Origin: Papaver somniferum
Lineage: Eukaryota; Streptophyta; Magnoliopsida; Ranunculales; Papaveraceae
Assembly (NCBI RefSeq): GCF_003573695.1
Contig: NC_039363.1
Location: 166,796,747-166,860,746, forward strand
Direction: 5' to 3'
DNA: 64,000 nt
Of the stretch, positions 1-10,217 are shown one piece after another; positions within the stretch are counted from its first letter, which is position 1, and each line of letters starts with the position of its first letter. The notes beneath the pieces are model-generated. The model was not told the DNA's origin. It made no database searches and worked only from the letters and a program-made list of their open reading frames with translations. A program made the translations under genes and the position numbers.

Positions 1-230
1 AAATGTGTTTGTTCATGAGTATGAAAACATACTTAACCGATTTTAGAACTTTAACCACTAAGTTTGCAAACTGGTACGCAAATTATAGTTCCGGACTTTG
101 GTCTTTATCCAACTGTTCGCATAACGATATTCATACTGCTGTCCCGGACCTTAACTCAAGTAGAACCGTTCGCATACTGGTATGCAAACTTGGTTTTAGG
201 ACCTGAATCATACCACACCAATTTGCTTAC
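1..230. repeat. AT-rich flank with degenerate short repeats
   Basis: Host DNA left of the first retrotransposon. Words such as GCAAACTGGTACGCAAA (about 66-82) and CGCATACTGGTATGCAAAC recur with variation, each close to an inverted repeat, next to GG(T)CCGGACTTT-like words. No convincing gene is seen. The two short open frames here (about 67-69 codons) are repeat-derived and lack similarity to anything I recognise. Confidence 0.4.
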
Positions 231-560
231 TAGGTTGTTGATGGTGGTGTTTAGCTTAGGGTTAAAATCGTAAAACCTAAGTCAAACAGTGACGTCACAC
301 TTGAGTAATAATGTCGTCACTAGCACATTTATTGAACCATTCAACATGACTGCGTAAAATTACCGGGGTACCTTTTTTTTATATATATGCCATGCTCAAC
401 GGCAGAGCCCTCGGTACTGACTGACATCATCTCTACACATGCCAGCCACGCATGCTAGCCAAACGTGCCAATGGCACACCATGCCAGCCACATCTCCGCG
501 CCAAAGTCATACCAACCATGCCACCCGCACCACCGTGCCAATGACATGCCATGCCAGCCA

Positions 561-1134
561 TGATGTAGTTTTTAAGTGGTAGTAAAGTTCGTTCAACTCG
601 GATTGTGTAGACTCGATTTTAGACTCAAATTAAAATAGAAAACTTAAAAAGAAATTGTTACCAAGATTATAAAAAGCATTGAGACTCAAGATTCCACCAG
701 TTTGATCGATTCCAGCGCACATACCAAGCCTGTTATGCTCAATCACGTCCATCCCAACAAATTTCAGCGATTGAATCTCTCTAAATCACCTTCGAAATCC
801 AACCCAAAGTTTGGTTCTTTGCTGGATATTTTTCCCGCCAAAATTTCATTCGAATTTGAGAAGAAAGTGACCTCCCCCTATCCTGTGCTGGTCTCCCTTT
901 AGCAGATGCCTGGAAATGGGTCACCCCTTAGTAATTAGGTTACCCCTTATCCAAAGTGAGAGTCCTATAGTAATTTTCCACGAGCGCAAAAACTACTTTT
1001 TTAACCAATTTCGCCGCAAAAGCTTATTTCTCCAAAAATACCTACAGGGACATAAAAAGCCATAATAAATATAAAATCGAGCACTAATAATATATACAAT
1101 TGAGATTATATAAGACACAAAAATGTGCCTATCA
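561..1134 (-). repeat. 3' LTR of the nested element
   Basis: 574 bp; on the minus strand it starts TGATAGGCACATTTTTGTGT and ends CTACATCA. It pairs with the 578-bp copy at 6280-6857 over its whole length, including the shared CCTTATCCAAAGTGAGAGTCC stretch. It directly follows the polypurine tract at 1137-1150, which makes it the downstream LTR of the minus-strand element. Confidence 0.9.
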
Positions 1135-2404
1135 AATACCCCCAAACTTATTATTTGCTAGTCCTCGAGCAAATCAAATAGAAAATAAAATCCTAACTCA
1201 CTGTCGCAGACATCGTCAATTGCATTTAGCGTATGCAATATGCCTTTAAACCCCTAGGTGACCCTAGTGGCCGAGTTATAGTCTCGGGAGGGCTTACAAG
1301 AGATATACCCACAAAACCTGTACTCCAGACCCTAACTATCTACGCAGAACCTTGGAAGGAACTAAACAATATCCTTGGTTGGCATACTTATTGACTACAG
1401 GAGGAAGTACCCTGATGCGAAATTCCAATTGCTGTACACGAGTTTGCACTCAAGCATACTAAAATTCATATAAATTGACAGAGCTCTACTCAGATAGTTG
1501 CACTATGGACATCAATATCCGGAGTCAAAAACTAATCACATGGATAGATCAAGAAGATGGATATAGAAAAACATAGATGGTTTTGATGTTTACTAAGTGA
1601 ACGGCGTTTCCCATATCTGTCTGAAGGCCTCCGCCAAAATGAACCTATCCTAATGGATTGAGATACTAGTCTGACTAATATCAACACACTGGCATATACA
1701 AGGGAACCAGTGCTCGATAATCCTAGTTCTAGTTCAACACAACTGGCATAGACAAGGGTACCAGTGTTCGACTTTTTTCACTGAACATTTTTTTTTTCCA
1801 GCTTTTTCATTTCGTTCAATTTTTTTTGTTCCGTTTGGTCTAATTGGTCTGGTCTGGTCTTTTTTTTTCTTTTTTTGTAACTCAATCACTCTAATTCACC
1901 CTAGCATTAGTAACAACTTGAATCGTGGGCCCCACCTATCACTTAGAGAAACAAAGTTTAAAAACAAAATAAAATAAAAATAGAAGTGAAAAGGACTCAA
2001 CGAGATATGGTGAAACTATCATGTTATTTCTAACAACTGAGCTCTGTGCTTTTATGAATAGACTCTTTAGATGTTGCCATCTAATCAGATTGGTTCCTCA
2101 ACTCCTACAACCAAAATGCTTCCATCCACTTAGATTGGTTAGTGCAATCCTTAATAGGCATAAATTTCTAGGCTCTGGAGTTTATTTATTGCAACTAAAA
2201 AGTTTCTCCCATACCCCCAAACTTAAATCTAACATTGTCCTCAATGTTCTAAAGATAAAATTAAAAGCATGACCAAGGAGAAACTGTTACCATTTGAAGC
2301 AAAAGAGATAAGGAAAGATATTACCGTGTTGCATGAGATTGGGTTACCTCCCAAGAAGTGCTAAATTTAAAGTCTTCAGCCAGACATCAAATACCACAAA
2401 ATGA
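1135..2404 (-). other. 3' untranslated zone and polypurine tract of the nested element
   Basis: Non-coding zone between the membrane ORF and the 3' LTR. The polypurine tract (minus strand TAAGTTTGGGGGTA, 1137-1150) abuts the LTR, and an exact second copy lies at 2212-2225. A plus-strand T-rich tract occupies about 1785-1880, with GGTCT repeats at 1848-1860. Around 2310-2370 the minus strand still reads like degenerate gypsy coding sequence (a LNLALLGRQPN-like segment), probably a leftover of deleted pol or env. No intact gene. Confidence 0.6.
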
Positions 2405-3110
2405 CTAATTACCTTTCAAATCATATATCAATAGTCGAAACAACTGTGGGTCAACAAAAGCAAATAAAATTGCCACAATTATCAGACAACTGCACCAAAT
2501 CAGAAAAATGAACAGACATAGCACATCCTCATCCAAGGTTTCCTGCAAGACAACTGGGTTTTTCTGTTGTGCCCATTTGGGCTTCATATGAGTGTCTTGA
2601 CAAATTGACTCATTCGAACAATAAGTTTTTAGAATTTCCACCTGGACAATATCAGGAGGATCCGGTTGCGGAGTCGGAAGTGACTCAAGTAATACCTCAG
2701 GTACACTAGGCTCTAATCCCAAGTTAAGGACTTCTAATGGGGATAATTGACCATTACTACCCCCAAACTTAGGGTAGTCAGTATTCTCGGACAAACCTCT
2801 AACTATTGCTTGAATTTCTGGATCCTCAGAGTCTTTAAAATACTCAAGAGCTTCTTCTAGTTCATTACCCCCAAACTTAGGGTCAATACTACTCTCCGTA
2901 AGGCCTAGCACTATGGCTTGAATCTCAGGGTCCGTAGAGTCTTTAAAGTACTCAAGAGCTTCTTCTAGTTCAAAAGTTTGGTCACCTAACTGACTTAAGA
3001 TAATTTCCTCATCAAGTTCATCTAAGGAATCACCAAATAAAGTGTCGTCCCAATTATCCTGAGTTAGATCCTGAACTAAAGTGTAATCATATTCACTTCC
3101 TCTAAATCGT
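2405..3110 (-). CDS. Membrane-anchored acidic ORF downstream of gag-protease (function unknown)
   Basis: Open for about 235 codons on the minus strand, overlapping the end of gag-protease by about 30 nt in another frame. It has no ATG near its start (the only Met lies far downstream), so expression would need frameshifting, splicing or a non-ATG start. The N-terminal half is acidic and holds a 36-residue module twice (period 108 bp; repeated ELEEALEYFKDS, ending PKFGG). The C-terminal half has a hydrophobic stretch of about 22 residues (LCLFIFLIWCSCLIIVAILF), likely a membrane segment, before a short basic tail. Env-like ORFs with membrane segments occur downstream of pol in Athila-type elements, but I see no sequence match beyond that. 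The PKFGG motifs are encoded by copies of the polypurine tract. It may be a vestige. Confidence 0.5.
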
Positions 3111-5204
3111 CAGAAGATTGTCTATTAACATTAAAGACATTTAGTTTAGTGGTCATATTACCAAAGGATATGTTCATAAGTCCGGTCCTACAGTTGATGA
3201 CAGCGTTAGCTGTGGCTAAAAATGGGCGACCTAAAATCACCGGTATTTGAGCACTAGGATCCTGAACAGGCTGAGTATCTAGAACAACGAAATCCACTGG
3301 ATAAATAAATTTATCAACCTCAATCAGAACATCCTCTATGATACCACGAGGTACTTTGACAGACCTATCAGCTAATTGCAATGTCATTTTAGTCGGTTTC
3401 AACTTACCAAGACCTAGCTGGTTGTATACATGATAAGGGAGTAAGTTCACACTAGCTCCTAAGTCAAGTAATGCCTTATCTACTGAATAATTACCGATCA
3501 CACAAGATATGGTGGGGCATCCAGGATCTTTATACTTAGGGGATGTTTCGTTCAGAAGGATTGAACTTACCTGACCAGCTAAAAAGGCTTTCTTTTGGAC
3601 ATTAATCTTACGCTTTCGTATACAAAGGTCCTTAAGGAACTTGGCATAAGCAGGCATTTGCCTAATTGCTTCTAATAAAGGGATGTTAATGTTTACCTGC
3701 TTAAATATCTCTAGTATTTCGTTGAAAGTCGACTCTCTCTTTGTTGGAGCTAACAACTGTGGATATGGGGCTTTGGGTACAAAATGAGACCCGTCGGGAA
3801 CCACATTGGAATCACTAGAAATTTTATCGGTTTCTTCAGTTAGTGGCTCCTTCTGGGGCTCATCTTGGGAACTAGAAGGTGGATCTACAATATGTCCACT
3901 ATTAGGCTTGGCTACCTTATTGTCTACCGTTTTACCACTCCTAAGGGTTGTGACAGAATTCACTTGATTAAATGTTTTATCTCCTCTAGGATTGGGTATC
4001 GGTTGACTAGGGAATTTACCTTTTTCTATTAGAGACTCATTGATCAGACTAACCTGGTCTTTCAATTCAGAAATGGCCTGACTATGTTCTTGTCCTATCC
4101 TATTACTAGCTTCTATGCTTTGTGAAAACAATTGACGCATATTTTCAGTATTTTGAATAAACGAGGTGAGAGTTTCCTCTAGACTTAAGATTTTCTTATC
4201 AGACTGATTCTGAAACTGAGCTGATCCTGAAGTATTCTCAGTATAGCCAAAACCTGGGGGAACATTAGAATTACTAAACTGACCTTGGTCCTTAGACCAT
4301 GAAAGGTTCGTATGGTTTCTCCAACCAGGATTATAGGTTTCTGAATATGGGTCAAACTTTTGACGATGATCAAGTCTAGTGTCATTATTATAAAGAGCAT
4401 TGGCTCGCTCTTCAATAGTCTGGCCTTCCCAAAAAGGCTCTACTCTACCACTAGTGTGACCCAATTCTAAGGCTTCTAACCTTTTTTCTGTAGCAGCAAT
4501 TTTGGCATCTAATTCATAGCTTCCTTCTACCCTATTAACGTTTCCTCTACCTAGAAGAATTGTTCTCTTGGGGTCCCTACAATATTCCCATTGCTGGGTA
4601 TTTTCGGCGATTTCATTCAAAAATTCCATCGCCGCATCAACAGTTTGGTTTTCAAAACCACCAGTGCATAGAGACTCAACCATGGTTGTTGTCGAATAGT
4701 ATAAACCCTCATAAAGGATTTGAACTAGCCTAACCTTTTCTAAACCATGATGAGGACATTGGGATAATAAGTCATTGAACCTTTCCAAATACCTATATGA
4801 CGATTCTCCCTCCTGTTGAGAAAATGTGCAGATTTGCGTCCTAATAGACGATGTTTGTGCCTAGGGAAAAACTTGTTCAAAAAGGCAGATGTAAGTTGTT
4901 CATAGGTTTCTATTGAACCGGAAGCCAAACTATATAGCCATGATTTGGCTTTATCTTTCAAGGAAAAAGGAAATAACCTAAGTTTCAAAGCATCATCATC
5001 AAGGTCTCTAATCTTTAGGGTACTACAAATTTCTTCAAAGTCCCTAACATGGAAGTATGGGTTTTCATTTTCTTTCCCTAAAAAGATTGGGAGCATATGT
5101 AGGGTTCCAGGCCTAAGTTCATAATTTGCTTCAGTTTCAGCTAACCTGATACAAGAGGGACGAGTAGTCCTAGTAGGATTCAACAAAGCTTTTAAAGTTG
5201 CCAT
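3076..5204 (-). pseudogene. gag-protease polyprotein of the nested element (one frameshift)
   Basis: The N-terminal 120 residues (5204 to about 4850) are a gypsy Gag: LPIFLGKENENPYFHVRDFE, then LRLFPFSLKDKAKSWLYSL and FLNKFFPRHK. One frameshift near 4840-4860 breaks the frame. Gag continues (LERFNDLLSQCPHHG, CTGGFENQTVDAAMEFLNEI) through a low-complexity linker into an aspartic protease: active-site triplet region LLDLGASVNLLP and C-terminal VILGRPFLATANAVI. The DLGA form in place of D(S/T)GA is usual in Athila-like plant elements. The frame ends in TAG at 3076. No reverse transcriptase follows. Gag would form the particle and the protease would cleave it. With the frameshift this copy cannot make full-length protein without recoding. 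Confidence 0.85.
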
Positions 5205-6279
5205 TTTTGGCTATATCGGGATATTTGAGATTCTATGCAATCACAAAACAAGGCTGACTCAACCAAATCAAACCTAATTTTCTAGCAAACAAAAAGCATG
5301 ATGGTTCCACTTAGATTGTTTCTAGACCAGCTTCTATTCTTTCGAAAAAGAACTCGTTACAATCTGAGAAAACCCCTCTGGAATCAATCCCAGTCAAAGT
5401 AAGTTGAATCGAGGCGAGGGAAGCTCAGTGGAGATTTGATACCCAAGGCCTCACCGGTTACAAGGCGGCGCAGTCACGCATTCAACTCACAGAAACCATC
5501 ATGAACTTCGAAGTATGCTCAAAAGAGTAACCAATATTTTTCGAACGACTTTCCTATTAAGCTCGTTACCCTATAGGTCTCATTCTAGTCAAAATTTTAG
5601 GCTTAGGTTCGCGTTTGGTTTTGTTTTCCTAAGGCGGGCAAGAAGAGAACGGTGATGAAATCCGAACCCTTATCTTGTATGGCCAGTCCTTTCCCTTTAC
5701 TAGGAAATTAAAGCAACCGTTTTCAAGTCCTCATCATATATGCAAACGAAGGAATACAGTAAACCCGCTGACAGGGGATTCGCGGGTGTTTCAAAAAGCT
5801 TACCTCCCGTACCAGACGGGCGAAGAACCGCTGAAGTCGTCTCGGGCCACGACTCCTATGTCATGTACGAACCCGAGGGGCCGAGGCGATATCGTAATCA
5901 TCGTCCTTCTCTGCACACAGTTTTTATTTAAACTAACCCTTCTGTAGGGTTTAAAAATAATAATGTCCCAGTCCAGAAATAAAGTCCAAAAAGTGTCCAA
6001 AAATAAAAAGAAAAAATACAAAAAATAAAACCCTATTTACAGTTTCTAAAAATAAAATAAAATAACTATATACAAAATCTTATTCTTCACTCCTTTTGGA
6101 TTCCTCTTTGCTTTCCTTCTTTGGCGATGCTTTCCTTTTACAACATTTTTTCTTCCCTTGTAGCTTCGCTCCAAATCTGAAAAGAATCGAAAAATACCAA
6201 AACGCGTAAAAAAGAACAAAAAATAAAAAGAAACCTAAAAAAAATCTAAATACAAGTCCGGGTTGGCGGCGCCAAAAAT
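5205..6279 (-). other. Leader (5' untranslated region) of the nested element
   Basis: About 1.07 kb between the upstream LTR and the gag start. It includes a GC-richer block (about 5760-5920) and an A-rich block (5950-6080). The primer-binding site sits at its LTR-proximal end. I see no gene; a 90-codon plus-strand frame here has no recognisable content. Confidence 0.55.
6256..6275 (-). promoter_or_regulatory. Primer-binding site of the nested element
   Basis: On the minus strand the LTR end (ATCA) is followed after 4 nt by TTGGCGCCGCCAACCCGGAC. The first bases after the T (TGGCGCCG) match the reverse complement of the 3' end of plant tRNA-Asp, the usual primer of Athila-like elements; the rest diverges. 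This fixes the element's orientation. Confidence 0.65.
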
Positions 6280-6857
6280 TGATGTAGTGTTTAAGTGGTA
6301 GTAAAGTTCGTTCAACTCGGATTGTGTAGACTCGATTTTAGACTCAAATTAAAATTGAAAACTTAAAAAGAAATTGTTATCAAGATTATAAAAAGCACCG
6401 AGACTCAGGATTCCACCAATTTGATCGATTCCAGCGCACATACCAAGCCTGTTATGCTCAATCACGTCCAGCCCAACAAATTTCAGCGATTGAATCTCTC
6501 TAAAACACCTTCGAAATCCAACCCAAAGTTTGGTTCTTTGCTGGATATTTTTCCCGCCAAAATTTCATTCGAATTTGAGAAGAAAGTGACCTCCCCCTAT
6601 CCTGTGCTGGTCTCCCTTTAGCAGATGCCTGGAAATGGGTCACCCCTTAGTAATTAGGTTACCCCTTATCCAAAGTGAGAGTCCGTATAGTAATTTTCTC
6701 CCACGAGCGCAAAAACCACTTTTTTAGCCAATTTCGCCGCAAAAGCTTATTTCTCCAAAACTACCTAGAGGGACATAAAAAGCCATAATAAATATAAAAT
6801 CGAGCAGTAATAATATATACAATTGAGATTATATAAGACACAAAAATGTGCCTATCA
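6280..6857 (-). repeat. 5' LTR of the nested element
   Basis: 578 bp, ends TG...CA. It drives the element on the minus strand. It differs from the partner at 561-1134 by about 15-20 substitutions and two small indels (extra G near 6685; extra CTC near 6700). Confidence 0.9.
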
Positions 6858-6862
6858 AGCCA

Positions 6863-7590
6863 CATCTCCGCGCCAATGGCATGCCGACCATGTCAGCCGC
6901 ACCACCGTGCCAATGGCATGCCATGTCAGACACATATCCGCGCCAAAAGCATGCCAACCATGCCAGCCGCACCACCGTGCCAATGGCATGCCATGCCATC
7001 CACATCTCCGCTCCAAAGGCTTGTCAACCATGCCAGCCGCACCACCGTGCCAATGGCATTCCATGCCAGCCACATCTCCGCGCCAAAGGCACGCTAACCA
7101 TGCCAGTCACACCACCGTGCTAATGACATGCCATGCCATCCACATATCTGCACCAAAGGCATGCCGACCATGCCAGCCGCACCATCATGCCAATGGCATG
7201 CCATGCCAGCCACATCTCCGCGCCAAAGGAATACTTACCATGCCATCCGCACCACCGTGCCAATGGCATGCCATGCCAGTCACATATCGGCGCCATAGGC
7301 ATGCCAACCATGCCAGCCGCACCACCGTGCCAATAGCATGCCATGCCAGCCACATCTCCGCGCCATATGCATGCCCACCATGCCATCCGCACCACCGTGC
7401 CAATGGCATGCCATGCCAGCCACATCTCCGCGCCAAAAGCATGCTGACCATGCCAGCCGCACCATCGTGCCAATGGCATACCATGCCAACCACATCTTTG
7501 CGCCAAAGGCATGCCGACCATGCCATCCACACCACAGTGTCAATGGCATACCATGCCAGCCACATCTCCGCGCCAAAGCTATGCCGAACC
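6863..7590. repeat. 70-bp tandem array in the 5' LTR
   Basis: About ten units with a strict 70-bp period (ACCACCGTGC starts at 6901, 6971, 7041, 7111). Core words are CATGCCAGCCGCACCACCGT, CCAATGGCATGCCATGCCAG and CCACATCTCCGCGCCAAAGG. The unit is GC-rich compared with the AT-rich surroundings and holds the perfect palindrome TGGCATGCCA. Because 70 is not a multiple of three the unit is read in three frames, which creates long open frames on both strands. The first partial unit (about 470-560) lies on the other side of the nested element. Confidence 0.95.
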
Positions 7591-9470
7591 TGCCACATGC
7601 CGCTGGCTACCAAACGAAGGGTTGCAACAATCAACGACTACCCTTCCATCTGAGATGAAGATCTCAGCCGTCCAAGTTCGCCACCTAACGCATGGAAACT
7701 TCCGGACCAATGCCAAACATCACGGTTTTGCCAAAACCCTAATTTGTGCCGCGCCTAAAAGATGCCAAAACCATGCCGGCCCTACCACATGCCGCTGGCT
7801 GCTAAACAAAGGGTTGCAACAATCAATAGCTACCCTTCCATCTGAGATGCAGATCTCAGCCGTCCAATTTCGCCACCTAACGCATGGAAAATTCCGGCCC
7901 AAGGCCAAACATCACGGTTTTGCCAAAACCCTAATTTTTGCCGCTCCTAAAATATTCCAAAGCCATGTCGGCCCAACCACATGCCGCTGGCTGCCAAACG
8001 AAAGTTTGCAACAATCAACGGCTACCCTTCCATCTGAGATGCAAATCTTAGCCGTCCAAGTTCGCCACCTAACGCATGGAAACTTCCGGCCCAAGNNNNN
8101 NNNNNGCCAAACATCACGGTTTTGCCAAAACCCTAATTTGTGCCGCGCCTAAAAGATGCCAAAACCATGCCGGCCCTACCACATGCCGCTGGCTGCTAAA
8201 CAAAGGGTTGCAACAATCAATAGCTACCCTTCCATCTGAGATGCAGATCTCAGCCGTCCAATTTCGCCACCTAACGCATGGAAAATTCCGGCCCAAGGCC
8301 AAACATCACGGTTTTGCCAAAACCCTAATTTTTGCCGCTCCTAAAATATTCCAAAGCCATGTCGGCCCAACCACATGCCGCTGGCTGCCAAACGAAAGTT
8401 TGCAACAATCAACGGCTACCCTTCCATCTGAGATGCAAATCTTAGCCGTCCAAGTTCGCCACCTAACGCATGGAAACTTCCGGCCCAAGGCCAAACATCA
8501 CGGTTTTGCCAAAACCCTAATTTGTGCCGCGCCTAAAAGATGCCAAAACCATACCGGCCCTACCACATGCCGCTGGCTGCTAAACAAAGGGTTGCAACAA
8601 TCAATAGCTACCCTTCCATCTGAGATGCAGATCTCAGCCGTCCAATTTCGCCACCTAACGCATGTCAAATTCCGGCCCAAGGCCAAACATCACGGTTTTG
8701 CCAAAACCCTAATTTTTGCCGCGCCTAAAATATTCCAAAGCCATGTCGGCCCAACCACATGCCGCTGGCTGCCAAACGAAAGGTTGCAACAATCAACGGC
8801 TACCCTTCCATCTGAGATGCAAATCTTAGCCGTCCAAGTTCGCCACCTAACGCATGGAAACTTCCGGCCCAAGGCCAAACATCACGGTTTTGCCAAAACC
8901 CTAATTTTGGCCGCGCCTAAAATATGCCAAAGCCATGCCGGCCCTACCACATGCCGCTAGCTGCCAATTGAAGGGTTGAAACAATCAACGGCTACCCTTC
9001 CATCTGAGATGAAGATATCAGCCATCCAATTTCACCACCTAACACATGGAAACTTCCGGACCAATGCCAAACATCACGGTTTTGCCAAAACCCTAATTTT
9101 GGCTGTGCCTAAAATATGCCAAAGCCATGACGGCCCTATGACATGCCGTTGGCTGCCAAACGAAGGGTTGCAACAATCAACGGCTACCCTTCCATCTGAG
9201 ACGCAGATCTAAGCCGTCCAAATTCGCCACCTAACGCATGGCAACTTCCGGCCCAAGGCCAAACATCACGGTTTTACCAAAACCTTAATTTTGACCGCGC
9301 CTAAAATATGCCAAAGCCATGCCGGCCCTACCACATGCTGCTGGCAGCCAAACGAAGGGTTGAAACAATCAACGACCACCCTTCCATCTAAGATGCATAT
9401 CTCAGCCGTCCAAGATTTCCACCGAACGCATGGAAACTTTTGGCCCAATGCCAAGCCCTAATTTTGGCCT
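7591..9470. repeat. 192-bp tandem array in the 5' LTR
   Basis: About nine to ten units, period 192 bp (GCCAAACATCACGG at 8106, 8298, 8490, 8682). Each contains AAAACCCTAATTTTGGCCGC-like sequence, CCACATGCCGCTGGCTGC, CTACCCTTCCATCTGAGATG and CGCCACCTAACGCATGGAAA. Units alternate in two types in the middle of the array, giving a 384-bp dimeric repeat. Since 192 = 3 x 64, frames stay open from unit to unit on both strands; I do not regard them as genes. A 10-N gap interrupts the array at 8096-8105. Confidence 0.95.
8096..8105. other. Assembly gap (10 N) in the 192-bp array
   Basis: The 384 bp before the gap (7712-8095) appear to be repeated exactly after it (8106-8489). This pattern suggests unmerged overlapping contig ends rather than a true extra dimer. 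Confidence 0.9.
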
Positions 9471-10209
9471 CACCTAAACTATGACAAAACCCTAGTTTTG
9501 GCCGCACCTAAACTACGCCAAAATCCTAGCCCGACCGCGCCTAAACCATACCACTAGATGCAAACGAACGGTTTCAACAATCAACGACCACCCTTCCATC
9601 TGAGATACGAATCTCATGCATACAAACTTGCCACCAAACGATTTATGGGAATCTCTTGTTCACGACGCCAAAACCCTAATTTGGCCATGCCAAGAGCATG
9701 CAAGCGCTGCAACCATGCCGCTGGTTGCCAAACGAAGGATTTCAACAATCTACGGTACCCTTCCTCCTGAGATGCAGATCTCATCGGTACAAATCCGCCA
9801 CCAAACGACTCGTGGCAATGTCTTGGATGCGATGCTAACTCTTGGTCACAACACCAACCTGGCTACGATGCCTATTCTTTGGTCACGACACCAACTTGGC
9901 TACAAACGCCAAATTTTTTGGCCACGCTAAACGTTTTCCACGAAAAACACTCGAGACATCAAAACATGTCACAAACTGGGGGATGCTCATCAGGGTATTG
10001 GTCTGGTGGTTTACAGCGTGCGGTGTACATTACGCCCGTTACAGGAAAGTGTCATAAGGGTGAGGCGGTTAGTAAATACAAGAAGTAATGGTGAAACATT
10101 TCCTTCATTATGGAAACATCAATTCCATGCGTTACCCGTTACCATTTTCTTCCATTTACTTAACCGTTTCCACTTCTTACGAGACCAGGGTACATTTCGT
10201 TGCAACTTG
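9471..10209 (+). other. Diverged repeat zone and U3 end of the 5' LTR
   Basis: Decayed relatives of the 192-bp unit (CAACGACCACCCTTCC, CCAAAACCCTAATTTGGCC) up to about 9830. Then come short TTGGTCACGACACCAACTTGG-like duplications (9841-9905) and unique sequence conserved with 18240-18620 in the 3' LTR. No gene. Confidence 0.6.
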
Positions 10210-10217
10210 TATAAATA
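10210..10217 (+). promoter_or_regulatory. TATA box of the 5' LTR
   Basis: TATAAATA in a conserved context (CTTGTATAAATA.GTCTCACC) found again at 18624-18631 in the 3' LTR. It is placed about 370 bp before the LTR end, so the satellite arrays would lie upstream, in U3, and would not be in the main transcript's R/U5. Confidence 0.6.

Larger units (their letters stand above)
561..6857 (-). mobile_element. Nested gag-protease-only gypsy element (TR-GAG type)
   Basis: A complete minus-strand insertion in the 70-bp satellite of the outer LTR. LTRs are 561-1134 and 6280-6857, with ends TG...CA, and the target pentamer AGCCA is repeated at 556-560 and 6858-6862. In its own direction the order is LTR, primer site, about 1 kb leader, gag-protease (5204 down to 3076), a membrane-anchored ORF (about 3110 down to 2405), a 1.3-kb 3' untranslated zone, polypurine tract, LTR. 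There is no reverse transcriptase, RNase H or integrase, which fits the described class of terminal-repeat retrotransposons carrying only GAG. By eye the two LTRs differ at roughly 15-20 places (about 97% identical), so the insertion is not very recent. Confidence 0.9.

Noticed and set aside
5675..5947. 90-codon plus-strand frame in the leader of the nested element
   Set aside because: Opposite to the element's direction, no recognisable motif, overlapping equally open frames on both strands.
6823..7658. Long open frames (up to 276 codons) on both strands in the 70-bp array
   Set aside because: They arise from a 70-bp unit read in rotating frames; several overlapping frames on both strands have the same His/Cys/Pro/Met-rich pseudo-repeats and no known domain.
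7511..8960. Frames of 213 and 294 codons and repeated 62-codon minus-strand frames in the 192-bp array
   Set aside because: 192 is divisible by three, so any stop-free frame in one unit continues. Both strands are equally open, and one frame runs through the N gap.
6863..9470. CRISPR-like regular array
   Set aside because: Whole units are similar, with no alternating unique spacers; this is plant nuclear satellite-type DNA.
7591..9470. Interstitial telomere repeat (CCCTAA words)
   Set aside because: Only one AAACCCTAA per 192 bp, not a run of TTTAGGG units.
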